Origin: Paractinoplanes pyxinae
GTDB taxonomy: Bacteria; Actinomycetota; Actinomycetes; Mycobacteriales; Micromonosporaceae
Reading direction: 5' to 3'
DNA: 64,000 nucleotides
Assembly (NCBI RefSeq): GCF_026626335.1
Contig: NZ_JAPNTZ010000002.1
Span: forward strand, 248,001 to 312,000
Shown here in pieces: positions 9,809 through 17,900 of this stretch. Under the pieces are notes generated by a model. That model did not search any database. It had not been told where the DNA came from and saw nothing but the letters and a program-made list of their open reading frames with translations. Numbering within the stretch: the stretch's first letter is position 1; each line of letters begins with the position of its first letter. Both the position numbers and the translations under genes were made by a program.

Positions 9809-9817
9809 TCCGACCCG

Positions 9818-10483
9818 TCACATCGGGGTCCCGGCGTCCGGCCGGGGCCCCGATTCCGCGTGCAACAGGAGTTCGGCGCCGACCGGGCGGTAACCGGCGG
9901 ACTGGAAGGCGCGGACGCTGCGGGCGTTGCCGGCAGCCTGCTGCGACCACAGCACAGCGCCGGCCGGGACGAGGTGGCGCGCGGAGAGGGCGAGTGCCCG
10001 CCCCAGCCCCCGGTCGCGGGCCTGCTCGTCGACCTCGATCGAGACCTCCCAGCGGCCGGCCACCCCACGGCCGAGCGTGAGCAGCCCGCCCGGAACCGAC
10101 CAGATGCGCACCTCGTCGCGGTGCGCGCGGGCCCGGCGTACGCGGGAATGGTCTTGATCTTGCTCGGTGAGCGGCAGCGGCGGCGGCCCGGGCAGCGCCG
10201 GAGCCACGGTCAGAAGGTCGATGGTCTCGGTGGTGCGCCCGGTTCGGGTCATGAGCATGGCCAGGAAGACCGGGTTCATGGTGGCCGCGAGCGGATCACA
10301 GTCGAGCCCGGCGATCGTGGCCCGGATCCACTCGGGGTCGTCGTCCAGGAAGATCACGGTGTGCGCGGTGAAGGCCAGCACACCGGCGTCACGCGCGCTC
10401 GGCTGCGGCACCACCGTCGTGCCGCCGTCGGCCGGCGGGAACTCGCCACCGGCCGCCGCGTCCAAAATCTTCGCCAACTCCAT
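9818..10483 (-). CDS. GNAT-family N-acetyltransferase
   Basis: 221 aa. The C-terminal half carries the GNAT acetyl-CoA fold: a strand WEVSIEVDEQARDRGLGRAL, in which the acetyl-CoA-binding loop reads RDRGLGRAL (consensus Q/RxxGxG/A), followed by NARSVRAFQSAGYRPVG, the typical last helix and strand. The first 100 residues, with a WIRATIAGLDCDPLAA stretch, match no family I recognise and may define the substrate. It converges on the MMPL gene with only 9 bp between the stops and reads away from the crcB pair. Substrate unknown. Confidence 0.8.
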   Translation of the reverse strand: MELAKILDAAAGGEFPPADGGTTVVPQPSARDAGVLAFTAHTVIFLDDDPEWIRATIAGLDCDPLAATMNPVFLAMLMTRTGRTTETIDLLTVAPALPGPPPLPLTEQDQDHSRVRRARAHRDEVRIWSVPGGLLTLGRGVAGRWEVSIEVDEQARDRGLGRALALSARHLVPAGAVLWSQQAAGNARSVRAFQSAGYRPVGAELLLHAESGPRPDAGTPM

Positions 10484-10511
10484 GTGTCGATCCTGCCTCC
10501 GTCCGGCGGCT

Positions 10512-10865
10512 TCAGAGCGCGGCGCCGGCCTGGTGGCCGAGCCAGGCTGCGGCCAGGCCGAGGATGAGGCTCGTTACGACGTACGCGAGGGACCGGAACC
10601 GCTCGCCGCGCTGAAAGAGAGTCAGAGCTTCGAGACTGAAGGTCGAGTACGTGGTGAGGGCGCCACAGAAGCCGGTGCCCAGCAGTGCCCCGGCGGCGTG
10701 CGGCACGGGCAGGCCGATCAGGAACCCCAGCAGCAGCGATCCGGCGATGTTGACGACGAACGTGCCGAGCGGGAACGAGCCCGCGCGGCGGCGAAGGGCC
10801 TGGTCGGTCAGGTAGCGCAGCGGCGCCCCGACCGCCGCGCCCAGGGCGACCAGCAGAACCGTCAT
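10512..10865 (-). CDS. crcB: CrcB/Fluc fluoride channel subunit
   Basis: 117 aa, four hydrophobic segments. Family motifs are GAAVGAPLRYLTDQAL near the N-terminus, PLGTFVVNIAGSLLLGFL in the middle (the conserved asparagine of the fluoride pore) and GFCGALTTYSTFSLEAL, with the TTYSTF motif containing the pore-lining residues. CrcB proteins export fluoride as dual-topology dimers. Its start overlaps the stop of the other crcB copy by 4 bp, so the two are translated together and probably form a heterodimer of opposite topology, common in Gram-positive bacteria. Confidence 0.95.
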   Translation of the reverse strand: MTVLLVALGAAVGAPLRYLTDQALRRRAGSFPLGTFVVNIAGSLLLGFLIGLPVPHAAGALLGTGFCGALTTYSTFSLEALTLFQRGERFRSLAYVVTSLILGLAAAWLGHQAGAAL

Positions 10866-11230
10866 CGCCGCAGCCGGACGGCCAGGGAGCTGCCGGCCCA
10901 GACGGCCAGCAGGGCGCCGATCACGGTGGCGAACAGGTAGGCGATGCCGATCACGGTGGGTGACACCACGACATCAGTCATCGCGGTCGAGAACGTCGTA
11001 TAGCCGCCCAGAAAGCCGGTCGCCAGGAAAAGCCGCAATCGACCCTGATTCGGAACAAGAACCGAGACGATCCCGATGAGGAAGCATCCGGACACGTTGA
11101 CCGCCCAGGTGGTCCAGGGAAAACCGTCTCCGGCCCGGGGCCAGAGGACGCCCAGGCCGTAGCGGGCCAGGGCGCCCAGGATGCCCCCGGCGGCGATCAC
11201 GGCGAGTGTCCCGGACTTCACGCTGATCAA
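10862..11230 (-). CDS. crcB: CrcB/Fluc fluoride channel subunit (first gene of pair)
   Basis: 122 aa from a TTG at 11230; a GTG at 11221 (119 aa) is an attractive alternative because a TACCTT box lies 7 nt upstream of it, the leaderless pattern seen repeatedly in this window. Motifs are GGILGALARYGL, WTTWAVNVSGCFLIGI and GFLGGYTTFSTAM, all typical of CrcB. It overlaps the downstream crcB by 4 bp. No fluoride riboswitch core was recognised upstream, so fluoride sensing, if any, is by other means. Confidence 0.93.
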   Translation of the reverse strand: MISVKSGTLAVIAAGGILGALARYGLGVLWPRAGDGFPWTTWAVNVSGCFLIGIVSVLVPNQGRLRLFLATGFLGGYTTFSTAMTDVVVSPTVIGIAYLFATVIGALLAVWAGSSLAVRLRR

Positions 11231-11697
11231 GGTAGCGCGCCCGTGACCGGGGCGAACGTGGCGGCGTCCGCCCCGGCCGGACTGTCCACTGTAAATTACG
11301 ATCTTGGAATCCGCCCCCGGCCCGACGGGTTACGGGTCGATCGGGTGATGTGTGACACACCGTTCATCCGGGAGTGGTTGCCGCCGGGGTGCCGCCGGGG
11401 GTCCGTTTGCTGGTCACCCAGGGACATTTCGCCCGTCCGGCTCGCCGGGGCGACCGGGGAACGATTCCCTAACGGTCTGCGCGGAACTTAACCTTGAGTG
11501 GTACCTTTCGGCGTCCGACTTTGCAGGTCTTCGAAGACCTGGCGATATCGCGCGCCCGAGGAACACGAGAGGGCAGCGCACCAGCAGCCGGCGATGGACG
11601 AGGGAATGCAGCACGTCATCAATCACAGCGGTCACGACCACCCGCCGGCCCCTCAGCACATTTCGGGTCGGCCAGCTTCCACAGAGAGGGTGAAGTG
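11231..11697. other. 467-bp intergenic region between crcB pair and methyltransferase-like gene
   Basis: No convincing gene. It contains a GTGTGACACAC palindrome at 11350-11360, a perfect 18-bp palindrome at 11524-11541, and a TAAATT box at 11292-11297 followed after 6 nt by a TTG codon opening a 14-codon frame to 11348, too weak to call. Small reading frames on both strands lack coding signs. A long 5' leader for the gene at 11698 would fit the size. Confidence 0.6.
11524..11541. promoter_or_regulatory. Perfect 18-bp palindrome, candidate operator
   Basis: The sequence CAGGTCTTCGAAGACCTG is exactly self-complementary. It lies 156 bp upstream of the methyltransferase-like start codon in an otherwise non-coding region. 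It has no T-tract, so a regulator site is more likely than a terminator. The binding protein is unknown. Confidence 0.45.
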
Positions 11698-13572
11698 ATG
11701 TCGGAGCGCTCCGCTGCCCTGCTTCCTGACCAGGGTACGGACTTCGTCGCCGCGCTCAGCGCGCCGCCGGTCAACAACCTGCGGCGCATCGGCGGCGAGA
11801 TGTTCAACTGGAGCGACCGCGACCCGCAGCGCAGCGAGGCGCTGCCCCGGGGCGCCGTCCTTCGCCACCTGATCGGGCAGTACGCCGGTCCCGGCCGCAC
11901 GGTGCTGGTCGCCGGCCCGCACGCCGACGAGGTCGTCGTCGCCCTGGCCGACAGCGGGGCCGAGGTCACCTGGCTGCTCCGCTCGCTGATCGACGCCGAG
12001 GACGCGGCCCGCAACCACTCGCGGGTCACCGTTCTCTCCGGCGCCGCCGTCAAGCTGGACGCCGGCGAGCGCTTCGACCTGGTCGTCGCGGCCGACGGCG
12101 TCGAGCGGCTGAACTCGGCCGAGGGTGAGCAGATGGCCCCGGCCCGGCTGATCGACCGGCTGGCCGAGGCGGTCCGCCCCGACGGCGTCCTGCTGCTCGT
12201 GCACGACAACCACCTGGGCGTGCACCACACCGTCCGCCTCGAGCCGGGCGCCCGCGAGCGCCTCGACTCGGACTGGAACGCCCCCGAGGACGAGAACGAC
12301 CCGCAGCGCCCCGCCTCGCCGGAGCAGCTGGCGGCCCGGCTGGCCGAGTCCGGCCTGACCGTCGGCGCCTCGTACGCGGTGTTCCCCGAGCCGTCCGTCC
12401 CGACCGTGCTGGTCGGCGAGGGTCTGCTCGGCGTCGTCTCGTCCCCGCTGCGCCCCCGGCTCGGCACCGCGCTGTCCCAGGCGTTCACCGCGGCCTACCG
12501 CAGCCGTCCCGTCCTCAGCGACCCGCGCCGCCTGATCAGCCGCTCGCTGCGGGCCGGGGCCGAGGCCACCGTCGCCCCGGCCTGGCTGGTCATCGCCCGG
12601 GCCGGCGACGCGTCCGTCGTCGACCGGCACGAGCTGCTGGTCGGCGACCCCAGCGGCACTTTCGCGTACGAGGTCTCGTCGGCCGCCGGTGACGTGCGCA
12701 CCACCGTCATCGAGCCCCTCGCCGGACCGCTCGAGCGGGCCGGCCTGCGCCGCATCGGCGAGCCGGCCGCCCCCGGCGCCGACTCCGGCTACGTGCTGGA
12801 GGAGCGCCTGCTGCACCTCGCGGCCACCAACGACCTGCGCGCCCTGCGCACCGAGCTGGCCCAGTTCGACTCCTGGCTGCGCGGCCAGGCTCAGGACGGC
12901 CTGCTGACCGGCCCGGTCGCGCTGGCCGGCCTGGCCGACGTGCTGGTCACCGACCAGGGCCCGGCGCTGCTGCCCACCCGGTGGGAACCGGTCGAGCCGG
13001 TGCCGGTCGAGACGGCCGTGGTCCGCGCGGTCTGGCAGTTCGCCGTGCAGCTGATCACCTCGGGTCAGCCCCACCCGTGGCAGATCACGTCGAGCGCGGT
13101 CGACCTGACCGCGATCATGCTGGGCATGGTGGGCCGGGGCGTCGACGCCGACCGGGTCCGCGCGGCGGTCGAGCTGCACGTCCGGCTCGAGACGGCCGAG
13201 TTCGACCTGAGCCTGGCCGACCAGCACGACCGGCGGCTGAAGCTGCTGGCCGTCTCGCCCGGCACGGCCTCGGTCGACGTGCCCGGCTTCCGCGAGCTCA
13301 CCGAGGCGCTGTGGCGCCAGCGGTACGAGGCGAGCCATCTGCTGGCGATGATGGAGTGGACCGAGCAGATGATCAAGTCGCGCGACCTCGCGGTCAGCAA
13401 GATGGACTGGGAGGTTCAGTTCTACAAGAAGACCTGGCCCGGCCGGGTCCTCATGGTCGCCCGCAGCGGCTACCGGGTGATCGTGCGGGACGGCCGCAAG
13501 TTCGTCCGCGGCCGCCGGGCCCGCAAGGCCGCCGCCAAGGCAGCGGCCACCGCGCAGCAACAGCAAGGCTGA
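11698..13572 (+). CDS. Large methyltransferase-like protein
   Basis: 624 aa from ATG 11698, after a purine-rich AGAGAGGGTGAAG stretch. Residues about 45-185 resemble a class I SAM-methyltransferase Rossmann fold: a first strand VLVAGPHADEVVVALAD in place of the usual DxGxGxG loop, then FDLVVAADGVERL and VRPDGVLLLVHDN. The glycine-rich SAM motif is degenerate, so activity is uncertain. The remaining 430 residues have no family I know; the last 50 are very basic (RRARKAAAKAAATAQQ). It faces the pseI-pseH genes across a shared terminator, hinting at a role in nonulosonic-acid glycan work. Cytoplasmic, no signal peptide. Confidence 0.8.
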   Translation: MSERSAALLPDQGTDFVAALSAPPVNNLRRIGGEMFNWSDRDPQRSEALPRGAVLRHLIGQYAGPGRTVLVAGPHADEVVVALADSGAEVTWLLRSLIDAEDAARNHSRVTVLSGAAVKLDAGERFDLVVAADGVERLNSAEGEQMAPARLIDRLAEAVRPDGVLLLVHDNHLGVHHTVRLEPGARERLDSDWNAPEDENDPQRPASPEQLAARLAESGLTVGASYAVFPEPSVPTVLVGEGLLGVVSSPLRPRLGTALSQAFTAAYRSRPVLSDPRRLISRSLRAGAEATVAPAWLVIARAGDASVVDRHELLVGDPSGTFAYEVSSAAGDVRTTVIEPLAGPLERAGLRRIGEPAAPGADSGYVLEERLLHLAATNDLRALRTELAQFDSWLRGQAQDGLLTGPVALAGLADVLVTDQGPALLPTRWEPVEPVPVETAVVRAVWQFAVQLITSGQPHPWQITSSAVDLTAIMLGMVGRGVDADRVRAAVELHVRLETAEFDLSLADQHDRRLKLLAVSPGTASVDVPGFRELTEALWRQRYEASHLLAMMEWTEQMIKSRDLAVSKMDWEVQFYKKTWPGRVLMVARSGYRVIVRDGRKFVRGRRARKAAAKAAATAQQQQG

Positions 13573-13580
13573 GCCAAGAA

Positions 13581-13608
13581 AAAAGGGCCCCCGCTCGGGG
13601 GCCCTTTT
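13581..13608. terminator. Bidirectional intrinsic terminator
   Basis: Perfect 12-bp stem (AAAAGGGCCCCC and its complement) with a 4-nt GCTC loop. It has an A-run on the left and a T-run on the right, so it works on both strands. It sits between the convergent methyltransferase-like gene (stop 13572) and pseI (stop 13620). Confidence 0.93.
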
Positions 13609-13619
13609 CTATGGCCGGA

Positions 13620-14648
13620 TCAGACCAGGTCCCAGGTCAGCGGGGTGCCCTTGGCGGCGTCGGCCACGAAGGTGCGGCCCAGCACCAGCCCGATGGCGTC
13701 GGGCTCGAGCCCGCCGGTCGGGCGGATGGACCGGACGTTCTCGGGGGTCACCTTGTCGCCCGCCTTGACGTCGGCCACCACGTAGAGCGACCGGCGGAAC
13801 CGCAGGCCCTCCTTCTCGGCCTCGGTCGGGCCGATGTGCGTGGTGCCCAGCGCCTGCCAGGCCCGCTCCGACTCGATGCGCAGCGCCTTGAGCTCGGCCG
13901 GCTCGAGCGAGAAGGCCGAGTCGACACCACCGTCGGCCCGGTCGAGCGTCACGTGCTTCTCGATCAGGCAGGCCCCGAAGGCGACCGACGCGATCGGCAC
14001 GCCGATGCCGTGCGTGTGGTCGCTCAGGCCGATGGGCAGCTCGAGCATCTGGGCCAGCACCGGGATGCGGCGCAGGTTCGTGTACTCCGGCGGGGCCGGG
14101 TACGAGGCGGTGCAGCTGAGCACGGTGATGTCGGTAGCGCCCACGCCCTGGGCCGCCTCGACCGCGGCGGCGATCTCTTTCACCGAGGCCATGCCGGTCG
14201 AGATGATGATCGGCTTGCCCGTGCTGGCCGCCAGGCGGATCAGCGGCAGGTCGGTGATCTCCGACGAGGCGATCTTGTAGAGCGAGGCGTCCAGCTTCTC
14301 GAGGAGCTCGACCGCCGTACGGTCGAACGGGCTGGAGAACGGCGTGATGCCCCGCTCGCGGGCACGCTCGAAGATCGGCTGGTGCCAGTCCCACGGCGTG
14401 TGGGCGCGCTCGTACAGGTCGTACAGGTAGGCCTCGGACCACAGCTCGTGACCCTTGGAGATCTGGAAGCGCGGGTGCTTGACGTCCACGGTCATGGTGT
14501 CGGCCGTGTACGTCTGGATCTTGATCGCGTCCGCGCCGGCGTCCGCCGCCGCGTCGACCAGCGCGAGCGCCCGGTCGAGAGAGCCGTTGTGGTTACCCGA
14601 CATCTCCGCGACGATGTACGGCCGCTTCTCGGGCCCGAACTCAGTCAT
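13620..14648 (-). CDS. pseI: Pseudaminic acid synthase
   Basis: 342 aa, NeuB superfamily. It condenses phosphoenolpyruvate with a 6-deoxy-diacetamido hexose to make the nine-carbon acid. The N-terminal TIM barrel begins YIVAEMSGNHNGSLDRAL; the metal-ligand region is GLSDHTHGIGVPIAS; KIQTYTADTMT and LYDLYERAHTPWDWH are typical of the PseI rather than the sialic or legionaminic branch. The C-terminal 70 residues are the antifreeze/SAF-like domain. Its ATG overlaps the pseH stop by 1 bp (TAATG), so the pair is translationally coupled. PseB, C, F and G homologues are not in this window. Confidence 0.9.
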   Translation of the reverse strand: MTEFGPEKRPYIVAEMSGNHNGSLDRALALVDAAADAGADAIKIQTYTADTMTVDVKHPRFQISKGHELWSEAYLYDLYERAHTPWDWHQPIFERARERGITPFSSPFDRTAVELLEKLDASLYKIASSEITDLPLIRLAASTGKPIIISTGMASVKEIAAAVEAAQGVGATDITVLSCTASYPAPPEYTNLRRIPVLAQMLELPIGLSDHTHGIGVPIASVAFGACLIEKHVTLDRADGGVDSAFSLEPAELKALRIESERAWQALGTTHIGPTEAEKEGLRFRRSLYVVADVKAGDKVTPENVRSIRPTGGLEPDAIGLVLGRTFVADAAKGTPLTWDLV

Positions 14649-15100
14649 TACTTCCCTCTCTCCGTCCAGACGACGGTCTTCATCTCACCGTCGACGAGTC
14701 GTTCGTAGCGCCGCGTCTCTTTGAAGCCGAAGCGCCGGTGCAGGGCGAGCACCTGCTTGTTCTCGGCCAGTGTCTCGCCGCCCAGGGTCTCCAGGCCCAG
14801 TGTGCCGAAGGCGTAGTCGACGGCCTCCTTCTCCAGCCGCATCCACGCGAACAGGAGCTTGTCGCCCAGCCCCGCGGCGTCCAGATAGAAGGACCAGGTG
14901 TTGCCGTCGAAGATGACCACGCCGGCGGGCGTACCCGCATCGTCTTCGTAGATCAGCACATCACGCCACCGCTTTTCCCACCACCTCGCGTGCTCCTCGG
15001 GCTTGATCTCGTGCGTGGTCAGGCTCACGGCACGCACCGACTCATGGTTGCGCCAGGGCAGGATCAGATCCCGTTCGGCGTAGGTCGCAGGTCGCAGCAC
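14648..15100 (-). CDS. pseH: PseH-like N-acetyltransferase (GNAT)
   Basis: 150 aa. PseH acetylates the 4-amino group of UDP-4-amino-4,6-dideoxy-AltNAc in pseudaminic acid synthesis. The start MLRPATYAERDLILPWRNHESVR, EEHARWWEKRW and the terminal LHRRFGFKETRRYERLV match PseH-type GNAT proteins, and the neighbouring pseI supports the call. The GTG start at 15100 has a CATACT box 8 nt upstream on the minus strand, so this is probably the first gene of a leaderless pseH-pseI transcript. A general GNAT acetyltransferase is the alternative. Confidence 0.85.
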   Translation of the reverse strand: MLRPATYAERDLILPWRNHESVRAVSLTTHEIKPEEHARWWEKRWRDVLIYEDDAGTPAGVVIFDGNTWSFYLDAAGLGDKLLFAWMRLEKEAVDYAFGTLGLETLGGETLAENKQVLALHRRFGFKETRRYERLVDGEMKTVVWTERGK

Positions 15101-15162
15101 AGTGTCAAAGTATGGCCGCCCCGCGATCGTTCCCGCCGGGGACCTGGGTCACAGCGCGATTC

Positions 15163-15190
15163 CTCACCTCGGGGGCCCGCCGGCCGATCA
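15163..15190 (+). promoter_or_regulatory. FliA-type promoter candidate upstream of GGDEF-EAL gene
   Basis: CTCA at 15163-15166, a 16-nt spacer, then GCCGATCA at 15183-15190, 34 nt before the start codon at 15225. The flagellar sigma factor of Actinoplanes is known, to my recollection, to use CTCA-N15-17-GCCGATAA; the match has one mismatch and the right spacing. A second site with identical spacing lies at 40672-40699. Confidence 0.6.
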
Positions 15191-15224
15191 AGCCGGAAGC
15201 ACTTTTCCCCTAGGAGGCGCCCGG

Positions 15225-17447
15225 ATGGGCCGAACTTTGCGGATCTCCGTGGCGCTGCTGGCGGCGGTGATCGCCGGCGTCGTGGTCAACGCGATCAGCC
15301 CGGTCATCCCCTGGGTGCTGCTCTGGGTGCCCGGCGTGGCCGGGGCGGCCGTGCTCGCCGTCGACTGCTTCCAGACCGCCCGGGCCGAGCACCTTCCGCT
15401 GGCCGTCCGTCAGTTCTGGCGACGGATCGGGGTGATCTGTGTGCCGGTCGGCCTCGGCAACGCGGCCCAGGCGTACCACGCCCTCGTCGCCCCCGACCCG
15501 GCTCACGCCGGCGTCGGCATCGGTCAGATCGCCATCCAGAGCGTCGCCGTGGTCCTGGTCATGTACGCCCTGCTCCGCCTGCCGTTCGGCCAGCAGACGC
15601 GGGGTGAGCTGTTCCGGGTGGTGCTCGACGCGGGCACCGTCATGCTGGCCTGCGCGGTCTACCTGTGGCACTTCAGCGGGCGGTACGCGTTCGAGGGCGG
15701 CGACCCGGGCATGCTCTTCGCCTCGCTGGCCCTGAGCGTGCTGGCCCTGCTGGCCGTCTTCGCCGTGGCCAAGTTCCTGCTGACCAGCCAGAACCACATG
15801 GACCCGGGCGCTCTGCGGCTGATCGGCCTGGCCGTGGTGATCGGCGCGGTCGGCCCCGCGCTGCGCCCGCTGCTGTCGGCCTGGGATCCGAACCTGTACC
15901 CGGACATGATCGATCTGCCGGCCCTCTTCCTGTGCGCGATCCTGGCCAACCGCCGGCAGCGGGCCGTCCGGCCGGGGCCGCGGCGCGGTGAGAAACCTGT
16001 GCGCCGGCGCCCGTTCAGCTTCCTGCCCTACCTGGCCGTCGCCGTCGTCGACGGGCTGCTGCTGGTCGTCACCTGGCAGGACGACAGCGCCGCCCAGCGC
16101 ACCGTCGTGGTCGCGGCCGTGCTGCTCACCGCGGTCGTCGTGCTCCGCCAGATCACCGCGTTCAGCGACAACGGCCGGCTGCTGCGCCGCCTCGACCACA
16201 ACGCCACCCACGACGCGCTGACCCAGCTGCCCAACCGCGTGCTCTTCCACGAGCGGCTGCGCCGGGCCCTGGACGCGCCGGGGGCCCGCCCGGTCGCCGT
16301 CGCGCTGATCGACCTGGACGACTTCAAAGAGGTCAACGACACCCTGGGCCACGAGGTCGGCGACCAGTTGCTGATCGCAGTCGCCCACCGCCTGGCCGGC
16401 TGCCTGCGGGTGGAGGACACGGTGGCCCGGCTCGGTGGCGACGAGTTCGTGGTGGTGATCGACGGCGCCGACCCCGAGGCGGCCGGTCTGGCCGCCCGCC
16501 GCATGATCGACTCGCTGCGGGCGCCGGTGCTGGCCGACGGTCACGAGCTGCCCATCCGGGCCAGCATCGGCATCGCCGACGGCCGCTCCGGCGACGACCC
16601 GAGCGTGCTGCTGCGGCAGGCCGACATCGCGATGTACGCGGCCAAGGCCCTGCCCGGCACGGCGGCGCTGCACTACGACGAGGACATGACGGCCACCTCG
16701 GTCGGCGCCGAACTGCAGGACGCGATCCGCGACGAGCAGCTGTTCCTGCTCTTCCAGCCGATCGTGGCGCTCGACGAGGGCCACCGCGTGCTGGGCGCCG
16801 AGGCCCTGGTGCGCTGGAACCACCCGGTGCACGGCACTCTCGCGCCCGACGCGTTCATCCCGGTCGCCGAACGTACGGGCCTGATCGTGCCCCTCGGCCG
16901 CTGGGTGCTTCGGGCCTCGCTGCGCCAGCTGGCCGCCTGGCCCGCCGGCACCCTCCTCAACATCAACATTTCCGCCCGCGACCTGCGCGAACCCGACTTC
17001 GCCGGCGCCGTCAAAGCCCTTATTGACGAGTACGGCGTGACCCCGGCCCAGATCACCCTGGAGATCACCGAGTCGATGCCCGTCGAACCGGGCGACTCGT
17101 TCACGGTGCTCGACGAGCTGCGCACCTTAGGCGTGAAGCTGGCCCTGGACGACTTCGGCACCGGCAGCTCCCCGCTCAGCCTGCTGCACGACGTGCCCCT
17201 CGACGAGGTCAAACTCGACCGCACGTTCACCCAGGCCGACCCCGACGAGCGGGTGTCGGTGGCGGCCGGCGTGGCCCACCTGGCCGAGGCGCTGAAGCTG
17301 CACGCCGTGGCCGAGGGCGTCGAGACCCCGCAGCAGGCCGAACGCCTGCGCGAGCTGGGCTACCAGGCCGCCCAGGGCTACCACTTCGCCCGCCCCCTGC
17401 CGGCCGCCGACTTCGAGGCGCTACTGCCCGTCGAGGCCTCCGCCTAG
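15225..17447 (+). CDS. Membrane GGDEF-EAL cyclic-di-GMP protein
   Basis: 740 aa from ATG 15225, preceded by TAGGAGG 7 nt upstream; an in-frame extension further 5' is not used. Residues 1-300 hold about eight to nine membrane segments. Then comes a GGDEF diguanylate cyclase domain with ARLGGDEF near residue 408 and an upstream RVED inhibitory site five residues before it. An EAL phosphodiesterase domain follows with GAEALVRWNHP and ALDDFGTGSS. Both active-site motifs are intact, so it may make and degrade c-di-GMP. It is divergent from pseH, and a FliA-type promoter lies just upstream, suggesting expression with motility genes. Confidence 0.94.
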   Translation: MGRTLRISVALLAAVIAGVVVNAISPVIPWVLLWVPGVAGAAVLAVDCFQTARAEHLPLAVRQFWRRIGVICVPVGLGNAAQAYHALVAPDPAHAGVGIGQIAIQSVAVVLVMYALLRLPFGQQTRGELFRVVLDAGTVMLACAVYLWHFSGRYAFEGGDPGMLFASLALSVLALLAVFAVAKFLLTSQNHMDPGALRLIGLAVVIGAVGPALRPLLSAWDPNLYPDMIDLPALFLCAILANRRQRAVRPGPRRGEKPVRRRPFSFLPYLAVAVVDGLLLVVTWQDDSAAQRTVVVAAVLLTAVVVLRQITAFSDNGRLLRRLDHNATHDALTQLPNRVLFHERLRRALDAPGARPVAVALIDLDDFKEVNDTLGHEVGDQLLIAVAHRLAGCLRVEDTVARLGGDEFVVVIDGADPEAAGLAARRMIDSLRAPVLADGHELPIRASIGIADGRSGDDPSVLLRQADIAMYAAKALPGTAALHYDEDMTATSVGAELQDAIRDEQLFLLFQPIVALDEGHRVLGAEALVRWNHPVHGTLAPDAFIPVAERTGLIVPLGRWVLRASLRQLAAWPAGTLLNINISARDLREPDFAGAVKALIDEYGVTPAQITLEITESMPVEPGDSFTVLDELRTLGVKLALDDFGTGSSPLSLLHDVPLDEVKLDRTFTQADPDERVSVAAGVAHLAEALKLHAVAEGVETPQQAERLRELGYQAAQGYHFARPLPAADFEALLPVEASA

Positions 17448-17456
17448 GCTCAGATC

Positions 17457-17897
17457 ATGGAGATCTTTCACCGCCCGGCCGTACGGGTGATCTGCTTCGA
17501 CGCCGACGGCCGGGTGCTCCTGATGAACTGGCGCGACCCGCACGACGGCTCCCGCCTGTGGGAACCACCCGGCGGCGGCATCGAGGAGGGCGAGAGCCCG
17601 CTCGAGACGGCCCGCCGCGAGCTGGCCGAAGAGACCGGCCTCGACCCCTCCCGAGTCGGCGAGACGTACATCGACGTTCACCGCGCGTCCCAGTGGAAGG
17701 GCCGCCTCTACACCGGCAACGAGCAGTTCTTCGCCGCCCGCTACGACACCGCACGGCCCGCCCTCTCCGCGGCCGGCCTGATGCCCTACGAGGCCGAGGA
17801 GCTGCTGGGCCACGCCTGGATAGCCCCGGCCGACTTCCCGGCCCTGCCCGACCGCCTCGAACCACCCCACCTGGCCGAGGTCGTCGCGCGCCTCTGA
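17457..17897 (+). CDS. Nudix hydrolase
   Basis: 146 aa. The Nudix box reads GGGIEEGES, seven residues, then RRELAEETGL, matching Gx5Ex7REUxEExGU exactly, so it should hydrolyse a nucleoside-diphosphate-linked compound in the cytoplasm with Mg2+. It begins 9 bp after the GGDEF-EAL stop, but a TAGGCT box at 17445-17450, overlapping that stop, sits 6 nt before its ATG, so it may have its own leaderless promoter. Substrate cannot be predicted. Confidence 0.93.
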   Translation: MEIFHRPAVRVICFDADGRVLLMNWRDPHDGSRLWEPPGGGIEEGESPLETARRELAEETGLDPSRVGETYIDVHRASQWKGRLYTGNEQFFAARYDTARPALSAAGLMPYEAEELLGHAWIAPADFPALPDRLEPPHLAEVVARL

Positions 17898-17900
17898 GGG

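Noticed and set aside
11304..11348. Leaderless 14-codon leader peptide
   Set aside because: Rests only on a TAAATT box and a TTG; no other support.
11231..11400. Fluoride riboswitch upstream of the crcB pair
   Set aside because: No recognisable conserved core of the crcB motif on the minus strand.
11652..11678. Third FliA-type promoter before the methyltransferase-like gene
   Set aside because: CTCA with 15-nt spacing is present but the -10 reads GCCAGCTT, matching only the first three bases of GCCGATAA.
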